A stretch of DNA of 64,000 bases, taken from positions 10,008,085-10,072,084 of the forward strand of contig JAKSZT010054568.1 in assembly GCA_026826555.1 (NCBI GenBank), read 5' to 3'. The DNA is from Tolypeutes matacus (taxonomy: Eukaryota; Chordata; Mammalia; Cingulata; Chlamyphoridae). This document shows, one piece after another, positions 24,186 through 35,213 of the stretch. Numbering within the stretch: the first letter of the stretch is position 1; each line of letters starts with the position of its first letter. Below the pieces are notes generated by a model, which ran no database searches, was not told where the DNA came from, and worked only from the letters and a program-made list of their open reading frames with translations. Made by a program: the position numbers and the translations under genes.

Positions 24186-27100
24186 GCCTGGTAGGAAGTG
24201 GAGAATATAGAGATACTTTTTCATGCAAAATTTCAAACAATGATGTAACAACAATTCCACATTTCAAAGGCAAGAGAGGAGAGGAGGGCGACCTTTAGCT
24301 GAGGACCTGCTGTGCTGCCTGCAGTCCACAGGGCAGAGCTAGTGCCCCCAGCTCCAGGAGAGGAAAGGAGGGACTTAGAGTCACAGCAAGTCTACGTTCA
24401 GGGGTTCGGAACCTGGTCCTTCGGACCAAGAAATCTGTATATTCTACACTCCCCCAATGAGGTGAGAATTTAGAAGAGCTGCTAGGGGTTCCCGGGCCCC
24501 AAGAAGACCTCAGCAAGTTGATAAATGACTTACGCCAAATAATGCATGTTGGCAAAGCGTCTGCTCTGTGTCCCAGGGAGTTGGCAGGCAAGAAGACCCC
24601 AGAGGCCGCCTCCAGGGTCCAGTCTCTCGGGAAACTCACTGTCACACACACATCCGTGGACATGAGAACTGTGTCAGCATATTGTTCTTAACCAAAAGGG
24701 TTTATGTTCCCCCAGGAGGGCATGTCATGACATTAAAGGGGCATTTGCTGGTTCTGGAGGCAAATCACGTGCGCACGCTCCAGGGCCACTTGCCGGTACA
24801 CGACCTCGCCTGCAGACCCTTTCGATGGGACAAGTTGCCAAATCAAGCATTAGATTATCGTTTCCATTGCCTGCTCTGCCATATTATTTATTGTACCTGC
24901 TCGTCTAGATTTTTTTGTTATATCCCAGGTAATTTCTCTCGCGTAAATTTGATTCTAATTCCTGTTTTCTCTTTAACTGAATCCCATCAGCTGCGTCACC
25001 CCCTGTACGCCTCGCTGTGCCTCAGGCGACAGAGCTTCACCTCTCGAGCCACAGGCCAGAGCTCGTGGTCTCCAGAGGCAGCCCCAGTGCCAGCCACGCC
25101 AGGACGTACAGCATCTTCTCTTGGCCTCTGTCCTCACCTGAAACAGTCACGCAGGTCATGCAGGGCTGCTATGATAACTGAATTAATCCGCGTACTTGCT
25201 AAAAGCACCATGCCCAGCCTGCACTTAGCTTGGGGTAAGTGTGCAACTCCATTTTCTCCCCTATTTCCAGGCAGTAGGGAGCGGGGAGGGTAGTGAGAAA
25301 AGCAACAAAGTTCTTTCAGTTGAAATTATACATGAAATTTGGGATATATTGCCCTTGTATATATGCCATAGAGATCACAACCATTATTAAGATATTATAA
25401 TTCCATCATGAATTAATCCTATTGTAGCCCAAGTTATAGATAATCAAAGACCCGGTTAAGCTGCCAGTTTAGTAGGCTCTCGCCAACTGAAATAACCCAG
25501 GGTGCCGAGAAAGCCACAGCTGCCTTCCATCCATCGGTCTGCGTAGTTGGGAAGAGAGCCTTCAGCAGCCCAGGTCTTTTGGGCTGGAGGCAACTTTATG
25601 GCTTAGAAACACATTATTTGACTCCTCTCGGTGGGGTAAACTAGTGAGGTTCCTGAGGTAAACGACTTCCTTTGGGAACAGAAAAAGCGAAATAGCAGAA
25701 AAAGCCTTTGCAGATAATGACCAGAAGTTTGCCATCAACTTGATGCATGTCAGATTCCCCAAGGATGAGCTGTGCACGGCAAAGGCGCTCCTTTCAAGTC
25801 CTCTTCACGACTGGCTCAGTAAGCAGTGGCGTCATCCATCACCTCCGCTCTCCAGCCTGCCAGGGGGGAGGGCAACAAGCCAAGGCTGGTGTGAAGCGGC
25901 TTGGACAGTGAGTAAATAAATCCCACCCTGATAAGCTGGACCCTGCTGCTGCCCTCCCACAGGCCCTAACCATCTCCATTAAGGGCTGACGACTGTCCTC
26001 AGGGGGAGGCCGGGGTCTGCTCCTCCGTGGCGGGCCCTGCAGTGAGAGCCAGGTCCCATCTGCTGGGGCGGGTTTAGGTGGAAGAGGGGAAGAGGGCAGA
26101 GGGATGCGCCGAGTGACCTTTTTAGGCCCTCCAAGTTGTCTTGGAGACGATATCCAAGCCCCGTCAGGGCGACTACGTCGACTTTGGAGTCTGGGTGGAG
26201 TATGGGACACGCTCCAAACGAGAATTCAGTCGATGCACAGACAGAGGGGCGGGCGAAGGCAGGAAGGAGGGAGTTCCAAGGTGCTGGGCCCAAGTGACTC
26301 CCACAAATTTCGCTAGGTGATTTACCTGTCGTCTGAAAGGCAGGTTACTGGCACAAGACTTAAAAGTACAAAACCACTACTCTTTTGGGTAGGAAGTATC
26401 TCTTCCTGTTTGGAGAATCTCATGTGTTCTTGATGGAAATATTTTATTTACGTTCGGCTTTCCTAGGTTTATACCTAGTTCCTAATCACTAAACAGTCTG
26501 AAGCCTGGCCCCAAACCAGGAAGCCACTTCCTTTCAAACGCCCCTGGACTCACAGGGCACTCGTTTCCGAGTGTTTGAGCGGCTCCATGCTCTACCCTGT
26601 ACTGTAGCTCACTCCAAGCTGAGGGTGGCCCTGGCATCACGGTGATGAGCTCGAACGAGTCACGAGACAGCCAGCTGCCTGCACCTGACCTCCACTTTAC
26701 ACCTACCAACTCTAAGACCCCGGGCAGGTTACTTAACTGCTCTGTGCCTCAGTTTCCTCTTCTGGGGGAAGGATAATAATGTCTGAAGTTCAAATGCCTC
26801 CATCTATGTAGAGCACTTAGAACCGTGAGGACTTGCTGTTATTCCTGGAACTTGTAGCAGATTTCAAAGGAGGGCGACAGGCACGACTGCTCCCATCAGT
26901 CAGAGGAAGAGGCTGGCGGCTCCCCAGGGCACACACAAGGGGCGGCCAGATTCCCACCAGGGCCCACGATGTCTTCTCCATCCCAGCAAGGCTTTCCCGC
27001 CACAGTGGACATTGAATTCGTGCTCGACTTCTACCTAATGCTGTTTGAAATTCTATATTAAGTGGGCTAATTGTGGTCCAAAGTTATTTATTACTGAAAA

Positions 27101-28290
27101 TTCCAAGGGGCGTTGCCTGAAAATGAGAATTTCAGCTGTCCCACAGATGCAGAGCACAGGCCCACGAGGTGGGCCTCACCAAGCAAGCTTTAGGGCAGAC
27201 GAACGGGAGAGTCTTTCGGCATTGTTTTGGGTTTTTGTTTTTTTTCTTTTTTTTTTTCCTTCACTAACCAGAAATTCACTTACTTTTCAGGAAATAAAGT
27301 TTATGTTACTTTGGATTATAATAGTAATGCATCTTATATTGTTGAAACTGAGGGAAATAGGGGGAAAAAAAACAGAAAAGAAAGTTAAAGAGAAGCTATC
27401 GGCCACGCTGCCGTTCCGAGGTGCACTGCTCAGGTGTATTCCTTCACGGCTGTCTGTCTGTCTGTGAGGAGCACGTACACACACTGTTTTCTCTTTCACT
27501 CGATGTGGGTCTTACAGATGCTCGTCTTGGGGGTGGTGGCATCGTTAGGGCTGATGGGTCTCACGCAGTACAAACGCTAAGAATTCTGTTCCTTCGCCTT
27601 CCTGTCGCTTTGGGAGCTCAGTCTCCAGGGCACAGGTAAAGCAACAGAGCACAGCGGCGACGGGAAGGGCACCTGCGTCTGGTGCTGGCCCACTGTGGCG
27701 AGTTGCTTGAGCTTCCTGAGTCCCCGTCTCCTCAGGGTGAGACAGGAATGGAGAGCCCGCAGCTCGTAGGGTAGGCGGGAGGCTTGAATGCGTGACCGCT
27801 GGTAAAGCTCTTAGAAGGCGCCTGCTCCTTAACACCCGCTAGCTGAAACTCGGCCCTCGATGCTTTCATTTTGTTAGCCTGGACGGGAGCTACATTCTGT
27901 GTAGGGTTTTGGTCGCAGACATCAGGCACCAGGCTAATATAGAGAGGAAAATAATTCCAAAGCGTCTTGAGGAGGATACCTAGTCTGCAATGCGGCCTTC
28001 CCAGTAGGAAGGACGGCGGGAGGACGGCGGCGGCCCTTTCCTAAATGCGGGTGTGACGCCGTGGCTGCTGTGGGCTCCAGCCCACGATTATTTCACGCAT
28101 CCCCCCGATCCTGGGAAGTCGATGTGAGGGGCCGTTCTACATGTTAGGAAACAGTTGAGTCTCAGAGGGTGAACTGACTTACCAAGTCCACACAGCTAAG
28201 AAAGGGTGGAACCAAGATTCAAGCCCAGGCCCGACCTGCTCCACGGCGTGGGCTCTTCCATTCACTCGCCCATTTGTCCTGTGTGGGAGA
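24186..28290. other. Intergenic DNA, relatively AT-rich in places, no gene recognised
   Basis: Includes a 241-codon open frame at 24568-25293 without recognisable domains, AT-rich homeobox-site-like stretches at ~24830-24960, 25310-25450 and 27030-27140, and MIR fragments at ~26690-26830 (+) and ~28125-28245 (-). Confidence 0.5.
26690..26835 (+). mobile_element. MIR SINE fragment
   Basis: GTTACTTAACTGCTCTGTGC followed by CTCAGTTTCCTCTTCTGG is the MIR core in forward orientation. Confidence 0.85.
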
Positions 28291-28294
28291 GTGC

Positions 28295-29250
28295 CCACTC
28301 TCCCCCAGGCCAGCCCACAGGCATCACCCCTGTCCTCGAGAAGCTTACCATCTAGTGGGAGAAAACGGTGTTAACCCAGAGACTTGGCCGCTGTCATGGG
28401 AGCTCTGAAGGAGAGGTGCACGGACGGGGCTCGGAGACCCGGAATTGAGGATTTGGCCTTGAGAGGGAGGCCCTTACCCCGAAGCACAGCTTGAGCTGAG
28501 ATGGGAAGAGTAAGTGGAGTTAATGGGCAAAGGTGGGGCTGGGGCTGGGGCTTGGAGGAGTGACTCAGGCAGAGGAAATAGCAAAGGCTCTTTGGGTGAA
28601 GGAAGCATGGGGCTGTGGGAGGCTGACAGATGCCAAGGAGTGTGTCTGCAATGGGGAAGAGAGAGGGGAGGTGTGGTGAGAGGTGAGATGTGAGAGAGGA
28701 AGGGCCAGGCCAGGCTTTGAGGTCAATGAAGGAGATCGTGGAAGTCATTCAGGAATTGAAAACAGGGAGGTGGCATGATTAGATTTCATTTCCAAAATAT
28801 CACTCTGGTTCAGTGGGGAGAGTACATTGGGCTGGGATGGAGCAAAAGTGGGCAGCTTCTCAGTCAGGAGGCTGGAGCAGTAGCCCAGGGTGGTGATGAC
28901 ACTGGTGGGTATGGAGAGAAGTAGGCAGACTGGGGAGAGCACAAGGAGCTTGGCAGTAGTTGGCATAGGAGGAAGTAGAGGGAGGGGGCATGGGGGATGA
29001 CTCCAGGGTTCTGGTTTGAGTCCTGGAAAGATCAGATTCGAGAAAGCTGGTCATCGTTCAGCTTTTGGACAAGTTGCCTTTGAGGTGCCTTGTCCACCTC
29101 AAAGTTCCTTGTCCACTTTGAGGTGACCCAAGAATGATGTTAGGCAGGAAGGCAGCGAGGTCTGGAGCTCACCAGAGAAGTCCAGGATAGAAATGTATCA
29201 GTGGGCAGCATCAACACGTATGGCAGTTAATGGACATTTGTCATTCTCCT
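28295..29250. mobile_element. Old degenerate interspersed repeat, LINE-like (L2 type tentative)
   Basis: A purine-rich stretch carrying phrases of an abundant ancient mammalian repeat: GGAGCAGTAGCCCAGGGTGG, GATGACTCCAGGGTTCTGG and TTTTGGACAAGTTGCC. Family and edges are uncertain. No coding potential. Confidence 0.5.
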
Positions 29251-30059
29251 GGGCTGTCCAGCAGCTGAAGCCCCTACCCACATTTGGGAAATCCCTCATT
29301 TTATGAAGCAAGGCCCACCTCCCACTGCCGAAGCTGAAAAGACCAGCTTCAGAGCACACCTTCAATAACTTAGGTCTAGGAACATATCCCAGGACTTCTG
29401 AGGTCCCACAAGCTCCTGATGTGGCATGGCACTGAATTAGCTCCTTCTACCATGCAGGCGCAGGTCTTTCCCCCATTTTATAATGAAGCAAAACGAGGCT
29501 CCAGGGTGAAAAAGAGAAGCCCTGTGTTGTTTGCTAAGGAGGATGGGCTGGGGGAGGGGTTCGAGCACTGGCCCTGAGGTACTGGGTCAGCACCCCGACT
29601 CCCAGGCCCGGGTTTTGCCATTCCTCCGTGAGGTCAGGGCCTCCCCTCCCCTAAGGGTTCTCATAGGGGCTTGCCCTTAGCAGCCTCAGGACAACAGTCT
29701 CTTACTGGGATGAGAAGGCAGATTTTATTTTCTGGCCCTGAATAATTGAGATTGTTCTCCCTCAAAGCTGTAAATATGCTACCCAAAATAGCAAAGAGTT
29801 GAAATAAAAGGAGCACATCAGCAAATCTAAAGCAAAGTTCCCTTTTTTTTCCCTCATTAACAATAGGATTTTTTTTTTTAACTTGAATTTTTCTTCAGTG
29901 TGAGCTTCACTTCATTTTGCTTATCTAGACTAATGTAATAAAATACTCCAGGGACGGGCTGGCGGGGGTGGGGGTGGGGGGGTGGAGTATAGTTACTGAT
30001 AATTGAGACAAAGCAGAAGCCATGTGGGCCCTGAGAGGTTCTGGCTGTGAAAAGACCAG
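29251..30059. other. Intergenic DNA, nothing assigned
   Basis: Contains T-runs at 29839-29880 and a G-rich run at 29960-29982. No gene recognised. Confidence 0.5.
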
Positions 30060-30240
30060 CGGGTCCAATAGAGCTTCCTGCGACCATAGAGATGTTCTGT
30101 CCTGGTGATAATTCAGCGGCTATTGGCTACATCTAGGTTTTGAGCACTTGAAATGTGGCTAGTCTGATTGAGAAACTGATTTTTAAATTTCGATGAACAT
30201 GAATTTAAATTTAAAAACCAGTGGCTATCATAATGGACAG
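30060..30240 (-). mobile_element. MER5-type hAT-Charlie non-autonomous DNA transposon
   Basis: GAGCACTTGAAATGTGGCTA and AAATTTAAAAACCAGTGGCT are landmarks of MER5A. Relative of the copy at 11480-11690. Confidence 0.85.
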
Positions 30241-33200
30241 GGCAGGAGACATTTGTAGCCAACGGATCCTTATTCCCGTGTCCACATCTTCCACCCAAAC
30301 AAGCAGCCCAGGTAAATCTACATTCCTGGAAGCGAACCATCTGGAGCATGCTTTGGGACAGCATTCTGGGGACGGGGACGAAGCTCCCCTTTCCCAGGGC
30401 CGCGTGTGGGTTTATTAATTGCGGACACGGTTGCTTTTGTAAGGGGGCTACCTCTCTGAACCCAGAATTAGGAGCTCTGAACTTGAAGTCATTTATTAGG
30501 CTTAAATTTATGTGGTGTGAAATCTGTTAGATCATTTGCTCGTCGGTAGGTTGTCTAGAAAAAAGGCCCATCTACAAAGGGTTTTCCCGGTGAGGGTCAC
30601 CGGTGTAATCAGGAACATTCCGTGCCTGGCCTCCAGAGCACGAGCGTGTGCTTTCAAGGAAATCTCGGTTTTGCAAAGTGGCCTTTTGAGGACCTCACTA
30701 TTGGTAACATTTCCTCTCTGATTGAAAAAAAAAAAAAGAGCAATTATTTTTCACTATTGTTCAACTTAAAGACAGAAAGGTAGAAGGCCCTGGTAGTTCC
30801 TATTTGAAAACTATAGTGTCCATGGGACTGCCAGGCTGGAACGGAGCCCTCAGAGCTAATGGGCAGACGCCGGAATGCAGTGAGAAGGTCTGATTAAAAT
30901 TTGGACAAACTGTGCAAGAGGACTGGACAACCGACCCCGGCAGCCGGGGGCACAGCTGGTGTTTGCTGTGGTTTGCAGGAGAGAGCCGTCTCTGTTTTCC
31001 AGGTCAGGTCCCCCACTCAGCCACACCGTCCACGGGCCCTGGGCAGGCCCCAAGCTTCTGGGGAGAAGAGGAGGAGGCGGCGGCAGCTGCTGGCCTCGGG
31101 GGATCACGGGCCTAAACCAGCTCACGCAGCAGCACGCGGTGTGCGGCTGTTTCCCGAACCGTCTGAGGTGCCTTTGGAAATAGAGAATTCTAGGGACAAT
31201 CCGCCACCCCCCCCCAATAGTCTGACTGCCGGTCTGCGGTGGGTCCTGAAGATGTGTGTCTCTGGCCAGTGCCCTCAGATGTCTCCTGCCAGGCAATTTC
31301 GGGACCTGGAACTCAGTGAGCGCATCCTTCTCCCAATCACTCCAAGAAGGACCCAGGAGCCATCCAGGACCCTTTCCCGGCCCTCACCCACAGCACTAAA
31401 CCCTAAGGGCTCCTTGAGCCCAGCCCCCAGCAGCCCTAACTTCCCTCCCGTCTCTATCTTGACCTCGCCGGGTTCCTTCTCTGCAGAGCGGGCGGTGCCT
31501 TCTTTCTACAACGCGAAGGCGAAGGGGTCCCGTTGTCGGAGAGTGGAGCCCATGCTCCTCGCAGGCACCCTCGGCCCCCGCGGTCTGACACCAGCCCTGC
31601 TCCCCACTCGTTTCCACATCTCGGATTCGGGGCGTACTGCAGTCTCGCCTCCACTGCGCCACCCCGAAGCCTCTCCTGTCCTGCCAGGCAGTGTCATTTG
31701 TCCCCTGGCCTCTGGCCAGAGCAACGGTGGAGGGAAGGAGAAGCGTGAATTGAAATTAAGACCAGCCAAGGCCCAGGATGGCCAGAGCAGGGCCAGGGCA
31801 GGGGCCCGGGGGACACGAGGGGCGTTGAAGCCAGGCTGTGGGCTGCCTTGTCATTTTTCACTTGTTCTTGGAAACTGTCAAAACATTCAAGAGTAGAGAA
31901 AAGAGGATCACGAAACCTCACAACTCTTTCTTTGTCAGGGATTAGCTGATTCTGGAACATTCTGTTCATTTGAGGGGGACGAGGGTGCCCAGGGCGCTGC
32001 CCCTTCCCTCAGGGCCTGGCTTGCCCCCACTCAGGCTGCACCCGGCATCTCGGGACTCAGGCGGCTGCTGCTCCAGATTCGGGGCCCACGCCCGCAGCGG
32101 GGACCCCCACTCCCGAGATGCCCGCCGCACCGGTGGGCTCCACAAGGCACACTCCCAGCAGCCTTGGCTGTGGCGGCGCCGGAAGAGGCCTGTGCCGGGG
32201 GCTGAAGGACGGGGACGTGCTGGGGAGGGCGGGGGCCCTCTCAGCGGCCCTTGTGCTTCGGGAGGCGCTGGCAGGGCCGTGGCCGGGGCGCCAGGCGGCC
32301 TCGGGGCAGGGGACGGCCCAGGGCGTGCAGTAAGGGGACCGCCACGGGCCTGGGCAGCGGAGCTGGCGACCGACCGCTGCCTCCCCACAACGCCTCCCCC
32401 CGCGGCGACCCCATACCGGGGGCCACCCGGCACCTGCCGTTTGGTGGCCTGCCGCGGGCCAGGCCTCCCCGGGCACCTTTCACGTGCCGCCCCCGCCTGC
32501 CGCGGGCTGGGAGACGAGACGCAGGCCCTGGGCGAGGAGGGCGCGGCGGGGACGCCCGGCTCCCACGGAGTGTCCCGCAGGTGCTGCCGGCGGCCGAGGT
32601 GCGGGGCCACACAGGCCTCTCCGGGGGCGTCTGTGCAGCCGCAGGGCAGGCCGCGGGCTCCGCGTGCGCCGCCCCCAGCAGACGCCTCCCAGGACCCTCC
32701 TGGCAAAGCTTGGGGTCTCCGGTCGCTGGCAGCAGCTGGGAATGGAGGCGTCAGGCGCGCTACCCGTGCAGAGACTCGGCCACGGTGGCCCCGAAGCAGA
32801 GGAGAGGGAGTGGCCGTCGGAGAGCCAGGTCCAAGCCTCGGCGGTGGCACTTCCCGGCCCGCCGTCTTGGCTGAATCCTGGAATCCCCTCGGTGCTCACC
32901 CGAGATGTTGGTGGGATCGTGGTCGTCCTGGTGGCGGGCCGGGGGGAGGAGGGAATGTTCAGCGGCTCCCGCAGATGATCTCAATCTGGTCCTCCCCACA
33001 GCAGCGCGGGACACTCGTGTCACCCCCACTTCGCAAATGGAAGCGCGACTCAAGGAAGTTAAGTGGCTCGTCCCGGGCCCAGGCCCGGCTTGGCTCTACT
33101 CTACCCCCTCCCAAGCACGGGGCAAGCTCTTGCAGGAACCCCGAGCCGAGGCCTGTGAGCACAGGGGTGCCGGCACCGAGGAGGGGACCCCCGCGGGGCA

Positions 33201-33580
33201 GGGAGGAGGGACCAGGAGTCTATGGGAATCTGGGTTCACCAGGCATTTGGAGCCACTTCTCTCTGGGGGGGATTCGTGCGTGCCCCGGTCTCTGGCGGGA
33301 GGGCTGTGGTGGGTGCACCCCACCCGTGGGCTGGGCTGGCCCACAGTGGTGCTGGTCAGGACCCAGGGGCAGGGCTGGGAGGGAGAGCGGTGTGGCCGGA
33401 AGGTGCAGGCCGTGACTTAGGCTGAGAGAAGCATAACAGCGTGGGCCGAGCAGGTGCCCCGAGGCCACCTCCTGTTGTCAGCTCAGGGTGACAGATACAT
33501 ATGGGGCACTCCAAGACCCGGGGCAAAAACTGGGAAAAGCTGGCTCTGGGAGGAATCTGTTCCCTCTCACCTGCAGGGCC
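30241..33580. other. GC-rich intergenic block with CpG island, no gene recognised
   Basis: GC rises from ~30900. Long overlapping frames on both strands (331, 481, 294 and 207 codons) are the expected effect of few AT-rich stop codons. A reverse MIR-like remnant lies at ~33010-33090. No exon with recognisable protein sequence is present. Confidence 0.55.
32040..32850. promoter_or_regulatory. Orphan CpG island
   Basis: In 32340-32730 I counted about 44 CG dinucleotides in ~390 bp at roughly 78% GC, an observed/expected ratio near 0.75, which satisfies the usual CpG-island rule. It lies ~16 kb downstream of the DDX1 3' end. An unannotated promoter is possible; direction and transcript are unknown. 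Confidence 0.65.
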
Positions 33581-33594
33581 GGCACATTCATACG

Positions 33595-33835
33595 TGCTTG
33601 TACACAGGTGTATACCTGCCTGAGTACACATGTGCACACCAGTCCTGAGTACACAGGTGCATGCCGGTGCTTGTACACAGGCGCACACNNNNNNNNNNTG
33701 AGTACACAGGTGTATACCTGCCTGAGTACACAGGTGCACACCGGTGCTGAGTACACAGGCGTATACCTGCCTGAGTACGCAGGTGCACACCGGTCCTGAG
33801 TACACAGGCTTATACCTACCTGAGTACACAGGTGC
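33595..33835. repeat. Minisatellite, ~24-bp half units in ~47-bp dimers, with a 10-N gap
   Basis: Alternating half units TGAGTACACAGGTGTATACC.. and TGAGTACACAGGTGCACACC.. repeat about ten times. The first kind carries GTATACCTGCC and the second GCACACCGGTCC. N at 33689-33698 interrupts it. The open frames across it are repeat artefacts. Confidence 0.9.
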
Positions 33836-35120
33836 CGCCAGAGCTGCGTATGCGGACTCCCGGCTCATTTGCTACGGCTGGTGGTGTGTCCAAGCCGCCT
33901 AATCCCGGCTCACTGCTGACCAGAGACGCTGGGACCAGGGGTCCTGGCCCGTGTGATAGTCCGGCTTTCCCGTGAGTCACTAACGCCTCTGGCTCTGTCC
34001 CTCCTCGTGGAGCACACGTCCTTGGAGTGATTTAAAGGCGGGAAAGGCTAGCGCCACCCCAGGCACGAGCAGGGTGCGCGGCGCAGAGACGCGATTGGTG
34101 ACCGAACGGGCCACAGAGCGCGCGGACGGCCCGGCTGGGGGACGGGGCTGGAGCAGGAGAGGAAGGAGAGAGAGACAGAGAGGACAGAACCCACGGCCTA
34201 CACGCAAACGAGGGGGCGAGGTCAGCGTCTGGGGACGCCCGTCGCCAGCCTGAGGCCACGGCTGGGCCTGCAGGCACGTGCGAGCCGCTGCCCAGGCCAA
34301 CTAACGGGCGGCGTCTCCAGGAAAGGTGAAGAGCTGGGCTAAGAATCTGATGGCCAGAAACGGGGATGGGGGGGCGCACTGCTCCTGAAGACAGAGAACA
34401 GAATCCGAGCCGTGGCGCCCCTGATGTGGCACTGGACAGGTAAGCCACAGATTCGGGCTCAAGAAGCCACGTATTATCCCAGAACGGGGCGGCACCAAGA
34501 TCTGGGAGGAAAAAGAGCAGCCGAGTTTCTCTGAAGACTTGGCACTCACCAATTCCTAAGGCCGGTCATGACTACATTACTAGGAGACAAACGTCCAGTC
34601 CTGACGGGCACCTGCTTCGTTCCACGCCACCGGACCACACTTAGCTTTCCGTCCTGGCTTCCTTTATCATTTGGAACATGTTCAGGGCAACATGAGCCCG
34701 AGGTGAGGGCCTGGGCGGGCAGGTGAAGGAGCAGTTGGAGGCACCAGCTCGCCGGTTTGATGAGGGGCAGGGGGACGCATTTCTGAAGGACACATGGACT
34801 TCATCTAACGCCAGAGGGGAAGTGAGAAACTGGGGGGGAGGGGGTTCCAGGGATCCAGATTTCAACATGACTTAAAAAATAACTTGCTAATGGTGAGTGC
34901 TGGCCCAGCAGCAGAATCACGGCCTCAGCCCAGGGAGAACTTCCTGTGCTTGGAAGGAGGCGATCGAGATGACCGAGCAACCCGGAAGGCTGGAGAGGGA
35001 GGGTGTTGACCGCGGCTTCTTTTTTCTCCGTCTTTGAGATTCTGTGTGGATTCTTCCAGCGAAAGTCCTAGGTTCCAATGCAGGAGATACCCGTCTCTCA
35101 GCAAAACGGACTTCACCCAT
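33836..35120. other. Intergenic DNA, nothing assigned
   Basis: Mixed GC. No gene and no repeat that I can name before the SINE at ~35133. Confidence 0.5.
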
Positions 35121-35132
35121 TTCTTGTTTGTT

Positions 35133-35213
35133 TTTAGGAGGTACCAGGGATCGAACCCAGTACCTCGTACATGGGAAGCAGGCGCTCAACCACTGAGCTA
35201 CACCCGCTTCCCT
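35133..35213 (-). mobile_element. tRNA-Ala-derived SINE, short type
   Basis: On the minus strand it reads GGGAAGCGGGTGTAGCTCAG then TTGAGCGCCTG, with a box B-like GGGTTCGATCC. Only the tRNA-like module plus a few A-rich bases is present. Confidence 0.85.

Noticed and set aside
30901..31896. 331-codon plus-strand frame
   Set aside because: GC-rich low-complexity composition (Pro/Ser/Arg), several alternative frames are also open, and there is no homology that I can recognise.
31970..33415. 481-codon plus-strand open frame
   Set aside because: It lies in a CpG island with ~75-80% GC, where stops are rare. A 294-codon frame is open on the opposite strand over the same bases. Composition is Gly/Pro/Arg/Ala-rich with no domain, and it crosses no plausible splice structure.
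33595..33835. CRISPR-like array
   Set aside because: Repeats are contiguous half units without unique spacers, and the genome is mammalian.
33356..33868. Cys/Val-rich repetitive frames
   Set aside because: They are translations of the minisatellite and its gap, not a protein.
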